Source: Chloroflexota bacterium
GTDB lineage: Bacteria > Chloroflexota > Anaerolineae > Aggregatilineales > Aggregatilineaceae
Length of the DNA stretch: 9,711 bases
Direction: 5' to 3'
Assembly (NCBI GenBank): GCA_016234525.1
Contig: JACRBK010000480.1
Span: 1 to 9,711 of the forward strand
Below the pieces are notes generated by a model that ran no database searches, had not been told where the DNA came from, and saw only the letters and a list, made by a program, of their open reading frames with translations. The position numbers were made by a program, and so were the translations under genes. Positions 1 to 6,913 of the stretch are shown here, piece after piece; within the stretch, counting starts at the first letter, position 1; the number at the start of each line of letters is the position of its first letter.

Positions 1-2
1 AG

Positions 3-1118
3 GATGAACGCCACCGCCAGCACCAGGATTTTATTCTGGCGCATTATCTGGCACAGTTCAACGAAGAGACGATCAAGCCGAAACATTTCCAGCACTGCGG
101 TGAACCCTGCCCGGTGGTCTGCAAAAAAATCTACGAAGTCTACAAAAAAGACTACGAACCCTATCACGCACTCGGCCCGCAGATCGGCGTATTCGACCAG
201 CGCGCCGCCGAATTGATCAATCACCATGCGGACGCGATGGGCTTCGACGCGATCCAGTTGGGCGGTATGTTGGCCTGGATCATGGAACTGATCGCGGATG
301 GGCTGATTGATCCGTCAGCGTTTGGTTTTCCCCCGGCGGATCAGATGAGGTTTAAGTTCACGTCCGATACCGGTAAATTCGATTTGGTGCAGGACAGCTT
401 ACTCAATGCGAAATATGCCGTCGCGCTGATCAATGCCATCTTGTTCAAACCAGCGGCGGCGATCTTCCGCGAGGGGATTCGTGAAGCGGTGCGCTCCCTG
501 GACCGTCAGTACCCGATCGACAGCCTCAGCCGGGCGGTGTATCTGGCGAATGGCGATGAGGGTTATATGGGGCCGAATCAATATTGGGTTCCCGGCATGT
601 TCAGCCCGATGCCGGTCATGGGCAAATATTATGTGTACTACGGGCAAGAATTTGTCCCCCCGGTGGAGCTTGGCCGGAAAAACGTAGAGCGCATGACCTA
701 CGAACTGTTCAGCGATAATACAGGCATCTGCCGTTTTCATCGCAAATGGGCCGAGGCGATTACCGATGAGATCATCGAGGCGCATTACGGCCTGCAAGTG
801 AACTACAAAGCGCACCAATTCAATTTAGCCCGTGAGATTTTTAACCAGGAGTCTGGCAAAGCCACCGCCTGGGAAAGTACGCGCGTGGCCGATCTGATCT
901 ACGGCTTTCTCGAACAATGGGAGCGCGACGGGCTGCAAAATCCTGAACTCGCGGCGTGGCTGGTTCGTTTCCGCGAGGACCGGATGCAGGCCGCGCGCGA
1001 TTTTTGGGATGACATCCGGCGCGGCATCGCGCAGGCATTCGCGGATGGGCCGCAGGTGGTCCCGGATATGCCCACACCCGGTCAGGCCGGGCAGCTTAAG
1101 CCCGCCGAACCGAAGTAG
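3..1118 (+). CDS. Aldehyde:ferredoxin oxidoreductase family protein, C-terminal part (5' end outside window)
   Basis: The reading frame is open from base 3 to the TAG at 1116-1118, giving 371 residues with no start in the window. Members of this family oxidise aldehydes to acids, using a tungsten (or molybdenum) bis-pterin and one [4Fe-4S] cluster, and pass electrons to ferredoxin in the cytoplasm. Family marks are in the right order. Three clustered Cys (partial residues 32, 36, 40; bases 96-122) are followed by D-x-x-G-F-D at 77-82 and D-x-x-G-I-C at 238-243. From memory of Pyrococcus AOR, the Cys triplet starts near 288, with the pterin motifs near 338-343 and 489-494, so the spacings of 45 and 211 here fit well. 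The Cys spacing is C-x3-C-x3-C rather than the usual C-x2-C-x3-C. About 240-300 N-terminal residues must lie upstream. The C-terminal tail (about 350-371) is Pro-rich and probably disordered. The substrate cannot be told from this part. The family is secure; the subfamily is not. Confidence 0.9.
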   Translation, partial: DERHRQHQDFILAHYLAQFNEETIKPKHFQHCGEPCPVVCKKIYEVYKKDYEPYHALGPQIGVFDQRAAELINHHADAMGFDAIQLGGMLAWIMELIADGLIDPSAFGFPPADQMRFKFTSDTGKFDLVQDSLLNAKYAVALINAILFKPAAAIFREGIREAVRSLDRQYPIDSLSRAVYLANGDEGYMGPNQYWVPGMFSPMPVMGKYYVYYGQEFVPPVELGRKNVERMTYELFSDNTGICRFHRKWAEAITDEIIEAHYGLQVNYKAHQFNLAREIFNQESGKATAWESTRVADLIYGFLEQWERDGLQNPELAAWLVRFREDRMQAARDFWDDIRRGIAQAFADGPQVVPDMPTPGQAGQLKPAEPK

Positions 1119-1165
1119 CAGGTAGGGGTGCGGAAACCGCCGGTCAGTCATTGGGTTATACACTC

Positions 1166-1194
1166 TGGTCATAGCCGATTCTCCGCGTTACAAT
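1166..1194 (+). promoter_or_regulatory. Candidate sigma70-like promoter for the 1233-6863 gene cluster
   Basis: A TGGTCA box (1166-1171; 4 of 6 matches to TTGACA) lies 17 bases before TACAAT (1189-1194; 5 of 6 to TATAAT). The start of the exported SH3-like gene is 38 bases downstream. The element sits in the only gap of more than 100 bases before that cluster. A very similar arrangement precedes the slipin gene. It was judged by eye only, and Chloroflexota promoters are poorly characterised. Confidence 0.4.
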
Positions 1195-1232
1195 CCTGCT
1201 TAAAAGAAGCGCGGAGTCAGGATAGTGTTATC

Positions 1233-2291
1233 ATGCGCCCTGTTCAGTCACCCTATATGATCCTTACTGCCGCCGTCATTCTGTTGGCGGCGGTGTTGTT
1301 GGCGGCTGCTCCGGCGCGGGTTGATGCGCAAGGCACGCCGACGCCATTTACCGTGATCGAGGCGGTGGTAGCGGTCGAGCGGGCCATCGTTTTTCCGCTG
1401 CCGGACCGTAACACCGAGCCGCTCACCTATTTGTTTCAGCGTGAGCATGTGCCGATCTTCGGGAAAACGCCCGATGGCGCGTTTTTATGGGTGCGAGTTG
1501 GCGATCTGCTGGGCTGGGTTCTGACGGCCCAGGTAGACATCAGCGGTGATCCGGCGCTGATCCCGGTCATTGGGGGCGATCAGCCGACGCCGATTCCCAC
1601 CGCGCCTCCGGCTCAGGTGGTGCTGTCACCTACGCCGTTTGTCCCGGTGGACGGTCTGCCCACGCGCACACCACTGCCGACTCGCACGCCTGCGCCGCTG
1701 GTTATCCCTGAAGCCACTCCGACGCTGCTGCCAGACGGTACTCCTTCGGCGCTGCCGGAGTTTCTGCCCGGATCGCCGCCGCCGTTGACTATCACGCTGC
1801 CGCAAGACTGGAAACAGCTTCACCTGCTGGTCCCGGTGGAGACCTTCGATAACAAGGTGAACAGCGTGCCGCTAACTATTTATTTCGGGCCGATGCCCGG
1901 CGGCGCGAATGGGTTTATTTACCTGTACTGGGGTTTCCCAAACGTTGTCGATCTGGCGACCGTCTGGGCGACCGGCGAGTATGAGTACAACCTGTGGGCC
2001 GACGGAAACCAGATTTTGCGCGGATCGTTAGTGGGGCCGACCTGCAACCTGGGCGTTTATAACCAGGAGTTATTCAAGGTCGGCGGCCAGGAAGGGGTCG
2101 GCGCATTTTATCAGGCGGATGGATGTGAAGAGGAAGCGGATACTGCCGGTTGGTTTGTCGCGCTGCGGATAGATAATGGTTCGTATGCGTTTTATACCGC
2201 CGTCGAACCCTGGGATGCGCTCTCGGCACAGCGGTTATTCCTGCAAACCATCCTGGACACGGTCGTGTTTTTGCCCCCCAGCGGGCAGTAG
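1233..2291 (+). CDS. Exported protein: SH3-like domain, Thr/Pro-rich linker, unrecognised C-terminal domain
   Basis: This is a secreted or surface protein of 352 residues with unknown role. Residues 1-32 look like a signal peptide: a hydrophobic Ala/Val/Leu run at about 10-26, then a likely cleavage after VDA (30-32). Residues 38-103 resemble a bacterial SH3-like domain, including a GAFLWVRVGDLLGWV stretch at 82-96 typical of such folds that bind peptidoglycan or peptides. Residues 116-185 form a linker dominated by Thr-Pro and Pro, including two TRTP repeats, as is common in exported Chloroflexota proteins. Residues 186-352 form an aromatic-rich domain I do not recognise; it holds the only two Cys (271 and 298), which could form a disulfide outside the cell. 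The frame stays open back to a GTG at 1128, but the ATG at 1233 is preferred because the hydrophobic segment then sits at the N-terminus and an AGGAT lies 9 bases upstream. ATG 1257 is an alternative start. The exonuclease gene follows after 11 bases. Confidence 0.75.
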   Translation: MRPVQSPYMILTAAVILLAAVLLAAAPARVDAQGTPTPFTVIEAVVAVERAIVFPLPDRNTEPLTYLFQREHVPIFGKTPDGAFLWVRVGDLLGWVLTAQVDISGDPALIPVIGGDQPTPIPTAPPAQVVLSPTPFVPVDGLPTRTPLPTRTPAPLVIPEATPTLLPDGTPSALPEFLPGSPPPLTITLPQDWKQLHLLVPVETFDNKVNSVPLTIYFGPMPGGANGFIYLYWGFPNVVDLATVWATGEYEYNLWADGNQILRGSLVGPTCNLGVYNQELFKVGGQEGVGAFYQADGCEEEADTAGWFVALRIDNGSYAFYTAVEPWDALSAQRLFLQTILDTVVFLPPSGQ

Positions 2292-2302
2292 TTTTCTGAG
2301 CT

Positions 2303-2893
2303 ATGAGGAAAAGTTACAAGGTGGCATCGTTGTTGGATCAGCTTATCGTGATTGATGTAGAGGCAACCTGTTGGGACGGACCGCCACCCACTGGACAGGA
2401 AGCCGAGATTATCGAAATTGGGGTCTGCACGCTGGAAATCTCGACCGGCAGGCGTATAGTCCGGCACAGTATTTTGGTGAAGCCGGAAAAGTCCGAAGTC
2501 AGCCCATTTTGCACCGAACTGACGACGCTCACCCAATCGCAGGTCGCGCAGGGTGTGTCCTTTGAGCAAGCGTGCAGAATCTTGCGGCGTAAGTTTCGCG
2601 CCGGGGATCGGGTGTGGGCCAGTTATGGCGACTATGATCGCCGCCAGTTTGACAAGCAGTGCCGCGAGCGCGAGATTCTGTATCCCTTTGGCCCGTCGCA
2701 CATCAACATCAAAAACTTGGTGGCGCTGCTGCACGGCCTTCAGCGTGAGGTAGGGCTGCTCGACGCCATGCGGCTGATGCAGCTTCCGCTCGAAGGCACG
2801 CACCATCGCGGCGTAGATGATGCCTGGAACACGGGGATGCTGCTCTCTAAACTGATCTTGCAGCGCCGCGAAGCATTTCAAACATCGTCGTAA
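2303..2893 (+). CDS. 3'-5' exonuclease, DEDDh (DnaQ-like) superfamily, ERI-1/KapD-like
   Basis: This 196-residue protein is essentially a bare exonuclease domain, predicted to remove nucleotides from RNA or DNA 3' ends in the cytoplasm using two metal ions. The catalytic set is visible. Motif I has D18 and E20 (IDVEAT). Motif II has D112 in SYGDYDRRQF. Motif III has H168 and D173 in an H-x4-D pattern (HHRGVDDA), which places it in the DEDDh rather than the DEDDy group. The YGDYD and HHRGVDDA stretches resemble the ERI-1/3'hExo-like exonucleases and Bacillus KapD. No polymerase, helicase or additional RNA-binding domain is attached, and there is no signal peptide. It starts 11 bases after the exported SH3-like gene; the ribosome binding site is weak. 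Substrate (structured RNA ends, short oligonucleotides or DNA) cannot be decided from sequence. Family confidence is high. Confidence 0.88.
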   Translation: MRKSYKVASLLDQLIVIDVEATCWDGPPPTGQEAEIIEIGVCTLEISTGRRIVRHSILVKPEKSEVSPFCTELTTLTQSQVAQGVSFEQACRILRRKFRAGDRVWASYGDYDRRQFDKQCREREILYPFGPSHINIKNLVALLHGLQREVGLLDAMRLMQLPLEGTHHRGVDDAWNTGMLLSKLILQRREAFQTSS

Positions 2894-2898
2894 GGTAT

Positions 2899-2918
2899 GG
2901 GCGCTGTCTGCCGCGCCC
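2899..2918 (+). other. Small GC-rich hairpin between the exonuclease and M23 genes
   Basis: GGGCGC (2899-2904) and GCGCCC (2913-2918) are perfect complements around an 8-base loop, 5 bases after the exonuclease stop. The following bases (GATTCAATTTAT) are AT-rich but contain no T-run. It might cause partial termination or transcript processing; it is not a clear intrinsic terminator. Confidence 0.35.
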
Positions 2919-2948
2919 GATTCAATTTATCAATAGTTACATAGGGGC

Positions 2949-2953
2949 AAGGA
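2949..2953 (+). promoter_or_regulatory. Ribosome binding site supporting a TTG start for the M23 peptidase
   Basis: AAGGA lies 7 bases upstream of the TTG at 2961. No ATG or GTG at the N-terminus gives as good a fit to a signal peptide, and this well-placed site decides the start. Confidence 0.6.
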
Positions 2954-2960
2954 AAAAGCG

Positions 2961-3854
2961 TTGAAACGGGTTCATTGGTCTGGTCTTATCGTTTTGATCG
3001 TTGGGGTGCTGCTGGCAACCCCGTTATTCGCTGCCGCCGACACCTACCGCGCCGGGCCGGTCAGCATTTCGCTGGAATTCCAGTGGATACGGCAGGGCCA
3101 TGTAGGGATTGTGCGCGTGAGTGGGGTCGAGATTGTCGAAGTGCGGGCCGTGTTTCAGGATCGCCTCTATCGTTTTTATCCTGATCCCTTAGGCTATGTG
3201 GGTCTAGTTTCAGCGGATATGGATAAAGACATCGGCATTTATGTGATGCAGGTCTGGATCACCTATGCTGACGGCAGCGCCGAACGGATTGATCAAGAGG
3301 TTGAGGTCAATTACGGCGAGTTCGGCAGGTCAGAGGTCACGGTCAGCGCGTCGCTGCTGCCACTGATGGAAGATGATGTCGAACTATCTGAAGCGGATAA
3401 ACTGGGGAATATCACCAGCCGTTTTACCCCCGAACGTTACTGGACTGACCAGGGATTCATCATGCCTACCGACACCGAGATCATCGGCTGGTTTGGCGCG
3501 TGGCGGCTGTATAATGAAACGTACTGGCGGCGTCACTCTGGCACAGACTTCAAAATGGGGAGCGGCACGCCGGTGATCGCCGCGGCCAGTGGGCGGGTGA
3601 TGCTGGTCGAACTGCTCTCGATTCGTGGTAATTATGTGCTGATCGATCACGGCTGGAGTGTATTCAGCGGTTATGCGCACATGTCCCAAACGTTCGTGGT
3701 CCCTGGTCAATTCGTGCGGCAGGGCGACGTGATTGGCATGAGCGGAAACACCGGACGATCCAGCGGCGCGCACCTGCATTTAGAAATATCGGTGGGCGGC
3801 GTGTGGGTCAACCCTGAAGATTTTATCGCTTTGGGCGTAGACAAAAAGGAATAA
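2961..3854 (+). CDS. Exported M23-family (LytM-like) metallopeptidase
   Basis: This 297-residue secreted or wall-associated zinc peptidase is predicted to cut peptide cross-links in peptidoglycan. Translation starts at TTG, with Lys/Arg at positions 2-3 and a hydrophobic core at about 8-24. This gives a signal peptide probably cleaved after AAA (24-26); no lipobox Cys is present. Residues 30-125 form a beta-rich N-terminal domain I cannot name. The M23 domain spans about 165-290. Its H-x3-D motif (H192, D196) and H-L-H motif (H271, H273) supply the zinc ligands H192, D196 and H273. H240 in SGYAHMS and H271 match the catalytic histidines. The GNTGRSSGAHLHLEI stretch is the usual M23 core, so the enzyme should be active. 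KimA starts only 9 bases downstream, so the two are very likely co-transcribed. It could serve cell separation, wall turnover or, less likely, act on another peptide. Confidence 0.92.
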   Translation: MKRVHWSGLIVLIVGVLLATPLFAAADTYRAGPVSISLEFQWIRQGHVGIVRVSGVEIVEVRAVFQDRLYRFYPDPLGYVGLVSADMDKDIGIYVMQVWITYADGSAERIDQEVEVNYGEFGRSEVTVSASLLPLMEDDVELSEADKLGNITSRFTPERYWTDQGFIMPTDTEIIGWFGAWRLYNETYWRRHSGTDFKMGSGTPVIAAASGRVMLVELLSIRGNYVLIDHGWSVFSGYAHMSQTFVVPGQFVRQGDVIGMSGNTGRSSGAHLHLEISVGGVWVNPEDFIALGVDKKE

Positions 3855-3863
3855 AATCACCTT

Positions 3864-5702
3864 ATGAACCACCATATCCGCGATTGGCTGATCGGGCCGC
3901 CGCTGCCCACCACGCAACTAGCTGACGAACGTCTGAACAAAGTGCGCGCACTGGCGGCGTTTTCGCCCGATGCGCTGTCGTCGATTGCCTATGCCAACCA
4001 GGAAATTTTTCTGGGATTGGTGGTGGCAGGCGCGGCAGGGCTGGCCTATTCGTGGAAGATCGGGGTGGCGATTGGTCTGCTGCTGGCTGTGGTCGCTGTT
4101 TCGTATGCCCAGACGATCAAAGCCTATCCCTCCGGCGGCGGATCGTATGTGGTGGCGCGTGAAAATCTGGGCAAATGGTTCGGGCTGATCGCAGCGTCCG
4201 CGCTGCTGATTGACTATGTGCTGACGGCGGCGGTCAGTTTGACAGCAGGCGTAGCGGCGATTTCGTCGGCTTTTCCCGATTTATGGTCCTATCGAGTGGT
4301 ATTGTCACTGTTTTTTCTGGTGCTGATCACGGTGGCGAATCTGCGCGGTCTGCGCGAATCGGGAACCCTGATGGCGATCCCGGTGTATGGTTTCCTGGTG
4401 TTTTACCTGTTTATGCTGGCTTATGGCGTGATCAAGGCATTGTTTACCGGTTCCGGATCGTTTGCGGACACGGCTCCGCTTGCCACTGAAGAAGTAACCC
4501 GTTTTATGGTGCTGCACGCTTTCGCGGCGGGCTGTACGGCGCTCACCGGAGTCGAAGCGATCAGTAACGGCGTTCCGGCTTTTAAATCCCCAGAGACGCG
4601 CAATGCCAACCGTACTCTGTTGGTCATGGCGATCTTGATGGGCATCTTGTTTGTAGGGAGTATCAGCCTGACGCAGTATTACGCAGTCGTGGCCCCCGGT
4701 GACGAAACAATCCTCTCGGCTTTGGCGCGTAGAATTTTGGGCAAAGGGATTCCCTATTATGCGGTGCAAACTTTTACGCTGCTGATCCTGGTCGTAGCGG
4801 CTAATACCAGTTTTGCCGGGTTTCCGCGCCTGGCGTCTATTCTGGCGAAAGACGGTTATGCCCCGCGCCAGCTTTCATTTTTGGGGGACCGGCTGGTTTT
4901 TGCGAACGGGATGATCCTGTTAGCCGGGTTGAGTGGGGTGTTGATCGTGTTGTTTAACGGCGACACTCACGCGCTGATTCCCTTATTTGCGGTGGGAGTC
5001 TTTTTGGCGTTTACGCTCTCACAATCCGGTATGGTGATTCATTGGATGCGCGAGCGTCAGGCGGGCTGGCAGATCAAATCGTTGGTCAATGGGATCGGCG
5101 CAGTGGCGACCCTGGTGACCCTGTTGGTCGTGGGGATCAGCAAATTTGCTGAAGGCGCGTGGATCGTGGTGCTGCTGATCCCGCTGCTCGTCGCTATGTT
5201 CCACACAATCAAGCGGCATTATACCCAGGTCTCCAAACAATTGTCGCTGCGCGGCCTGCCGCCCAGCCTGCGCCCGCTGCCGCCGCCGCGTGTGGTGCTT
5301 CCCGTGTCGGGGCTGCACCGGGGTATCATTGAGGCGCTGCGGTATGCCCAGGCGATTTCGGATCACGTTACGGCGGTGTATGTGGAGATCAGTCCGGGCG
5401 ATGGCGACCGGATGCAGAACGAATGGCAGCGCTGGTATCCCGATGTGCCGCTGGTGGTGGTCCCTTCACCTTATCGATCCATCATCGGCCCCATTCTGGA
5501 TTTTCTTGACGAGACCGACCGCGAACACAACGATGGTCAGTTAGCCTCGGTGCTGCTGCCGGAATTTGTTCCGGCGCACTGGTGGCAAAACCTGCTGCAC
5601 AACCAGACGGCCTGGATGCTCAAACTGGCGCTGATCTATCGCCGCCGCCGGACAGGACGAGTTCGCGCGATTATTGATATTCCGATGTATCTGGAAAAGT
5701 AG
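3864..5702 (+). CDS. kimA: KimA-type high-affinity potassium transporter (APC superfamily, formerly YdaO)
   Basis: This inner-membrane K+/H+ symporter is 612 residues long; Bacillus subtilis KimA is about 607. About 12 hydrophobic segments occupy residues 30-450, and a soluble domain of universal-stress-like type fills about 475-612, as in KimA. Recalled KimA stretches align closely: ALSSIAYA near 37, AYPSGGGSYVVARENLG at 87-103, LTGVEAISN at 227-235, NTSFAGFPRLA near 314, and LLHNQTAW near 577. Residues I recall as K+-site ligands are kept at nearly the same numbers (D36, Y43, D117, Y118, T121, S125, T228, E231). The tyrosine recalled as Tyr377 in B. subtilis is F375 here. AAGGA lies 13 bases before the ATG. 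No c-di-AMP riboswitch precedes it, because the M23 peptidase gene ends 9 bases upstream. Any c-di-AMP control would have to act on the protein. Confidence 0.92.
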   Translation: MNHHIRDWLIGPPLPTTQLADERLNKVRALAAFSPDALSSIAYANQEIFLGLVVAGAAGLAYSWKIGVAIGLLLAVVAVSYAQTIKAYPSGGGSYVVARENLGKWFGLIAASALLIDYVLTAAVSLTAGVAAISSAFPDLWSYRVVLSLFFLVLITVANLRGLRESGTLMAIPVYGFLVFYLFMLAYGVIKALFTGSGSFADTAPLATEEVTRFMVLHAFAAGCTALTGVEAISNGVPAFKSPETRNANRTLLVMAILMGILFVGSISLTQYYAVVAPGDETILSALARRILGKGIPYYAVQTFTLLILVVAANTSFAGFPRLASILAKDGYAPRQLSFLGDRLVFANGMILLAGLSGVLIVLFNGDTHALIPLFAVGVFLAFTLSQSGMVIHWMRERQAGWQIKSLVNGIGAVATLVTLLVVGISKFAEGAWIVVLLIPLLVAMFHTIKRHYTQVSKQLSLRGLPPSLRPLPPPRVVLPVSGLHRGIIEALRYAQAISDHVTAVYVEISPGDGDRMQNEWQRWYPDVPLVVVPSPYRSIIGPILDFLDETDREHNDGQLASVLLPEFVPAHWWQNLLHNQTAWMLKLALIYRRRRTGRVRAIIDIPMYLEK

Positions 5703-5709
5703 GCAACTT

Positions 5710-6261
5710 ATGTTGTTACCCTGGCAAGTGCTTTCCACGCAGAACCTGCTGGACGGTTCGCCCTGGCTGCGCGTCAGTGCTGATCATGTCCGGCTGCCCA
5801 ATGGGGTTGAAATTCCTGACTTTTACCGCATCACCATGCCCGATTGGGCGCAGATATTCGCCGTGACGGAGCAGGAGCAGGTAGCGCTGATCGAACACTA
5901 CAAACACGGGCCAGGGGTGCTGTCGCTAGAGCTGCCCGCTGGTTATTTGGAAAGCGGCGAAGCGCCCGAAAGCGCCGCCCGCCGCGAACTGTTGGAAGAA
6001 ACCGGCCTCGAAGCGCCTGACTGGCAGTCCTTAGGGCGCTATTTTATGGACGGCAACCGGGGCTGCGGGACAAGCCATATCTTTTTGGCGCGGCGCGCCC
6101 GCGTTGTGGCCGAACCTCAGCGCGAGGCGACCGAGATCATGACACAGCATTGGCTGTCCCTGGCGGAGGTGCGCGCGGCGTGGTTGGGCGGGCGCATTCA
6201 GAATATGGGGACAATTGGCGCGGTAGGATTAGCGTTGGCCGCGCTGGAGGGGGACCGATGA
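5710..6261 (+). CDS. Nudix hydrolase, probably ADP-ribose/nucleotide-sugar pyrophosphatase type
   Basis: This 183-residue cytoplasmic enzyme is predicted to hydrolyse a nucleoside diphosphate linked to another group, with Mg2+. A perfect 23-residue Nudix box (G-x5-E-x7-R-E-L-x-E-E-x-G-L) runs from G78 to L100, including the metal-binding E96 and E97. The N-terminal beta domain (about 5-60), with a VRLPNGVEIPDFY stretch near 27-39, resembles ADP-ribose pyrophosphatases. I do not see the proline about 16 residues after the box that marks the classical ADP-ribose group, so the substrate stays open. The frame extends upstream to ATG 5674 inside kimA, but ATG 5710 is preferred: GTAGG, overlapping the kimA stop, lies 6 bases before it and the domain then starts normally. 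Its TGA overlaps the ATG of the next gene by 4 bases, indicating translational coupling. Confidence 0.88.
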   Translation: MLLPWQVLSTQNLLDGSPWLRVSADHVRLPNGVEIPDFYRITMPDWAQIFAVTEQEQVALIEHYKHGPGVLSLELPAGYLESGEAPESAARRELLEETGLEAPDWQSLGRYFMDGNRGCGTSHIFLARRARVVAEPQREATEIMTQHWLSLAEVRAAWLGGRIQNMGTIGAVGLALAALEGDR

Positions 6262-6863
6262 TTCAGATTCGTTCGGCGCGCGCGGTCGATCTGCCCGCTG
6301 TAGCAGCCGTGCTGTTGGATGCATTTAGTGATAAAATGCGGATTATCTTTGGCCGCCAGCCGCAAAAAATCCACACCCTGCTCGAAGCGATGTACGGCGG
6401 GCCGGTACAGCGGGGCTACGATGGGGTGATCGTCGCGGAGCGTGACGGGCGGATCATTGGCACGCTGATCGTTCAGCCGGCGTTTTATACCGCTCAAGAA
6501 AGCCGGATGATCGAGAATCTCACCGTGCGCGAACTGGGGATGCCGCGTGCGTTAATGTCGGCCTTTAAACTCTCGCTGTTCAGCCATACCCCCGCCACCG
6601 ATGAAGCTTATATCGGGGATGTGGGCGTTGTGGCAGACTGCCGGGGTGAAGGCATCGGTCAACGCCTGATGGCTTACGCCGAAACCTGGGCGCGTGAACA
6701 TCACCGCTCTCGCATGACGCTGTGGGTGGCGGCGACCAATCCTGGCGCCGTGCATGTTTATGAAAAAGCCGGACTCACCACGATACGCACCCGTTCCAGC
6801 CTGCTTCTCAAACTCATCTTCGGCATCCGGCACTGGTATTTTATGGAAAAGCGGCTGGATTAA
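6258..6863 (+). CDS. GNAT-family N-acetyltransferase
   Basis: This 201-residue cytoplasmic enzyme is predicted to transfer an acetyl (acyl) group from acetyl-CoA to an amine. Motif A lies at about 120-136, with the pyrophosphate-binding loop R-G-x-G-x-G at R129-G134 (DCRGEGIGQRL). Motif B is visible as N161-P-G and Y168 in the NPGAVHVYEKAGL stretch. The N-terminal strand-helix start (IQIRSARAVDLPAVA) is typical of the family. The middle part, about 82-112, is longer than in small GNATs and may shape a substrate pocket. The ATG overlaps the Nudix stop (ATGA, 6258-6261) and is preceded by GGAGGGGG at 6247-6254, so it was chosen over in-frame starts further upstream such as 6150. The acceptor cannot be predicted. 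Coupling to the Nudix gene suggests coordinated expression, not necessarily one pathway. It is the last gene of the cluster. Confidence 0.88.
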   Translation: MIQIRSARAVDLPAVAAVLLDAFSDKMRIIFGRQPQKIHTLLEAMYGGPVQRGYDGVIVAERDGRIIGTLIVQPAFYTAQESRMIENLTVRELGMPRALMSAFKLSLFSHTPATDEAYIGDVGVVADCRGEGIGQRLMAYAETWAREHHRSRMTLWVAATNPGAVHVYEKAGLTTIRTRSSLLLKLIFGIRHWYFMEKRLD

Positions 6864-6913
6864 GCATCCTTTAACTGTCATTTACGCTCCTTTGCGCCAA
6901 CAGTCCTGACGGC

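Noticed and set aside
114..116. GTG as the start of the AOR gene
   Set aside because: The frame is open upstream to base 3, and the first two Cys of the iron-sulfur motif lie before this codon, so the gene is cut by the window edge, not started here.
4..216. ATG-initiated + strand frame at the start of the window
   Set aside because: It is out of frame with the AOR protein, whose Cys motif and pterin motif are read in the other frame; its product is Ser/Thr/Arg-rich low-complexity sequence.
1128..1232. GTG 1128 extension of the SH3-like exported protein
   Set aside because: It would add 35 residues before the signal peptide, cross the promoter candidate and lack a good ribosome binding site.
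1578..1790. Tandem DNA repeat in the SH3-like protein gene
   Set aside because: The repetition is at the protein level (Thr-Pro linker) and reflects Pro/Thr codons; the DNA copies are too degenerate to call a repeat array or CRISPR.
2192..2881. A 229-codon open frame on the - strand over the exonuclease gene
   Set aside because: The + strand frame has the full DEDDh catalytic set; the antisense translation is rich in Arg/His/Gln and has no recognisable motif.
2894..2960. c-di-AMP (ydaO) riboswitch before the M23-kimA pair
   Set aside because: Only 67 bases are available, far less than the riboswitch needs, and its conserved core is not seen; only a 6-bp hairpin is present.
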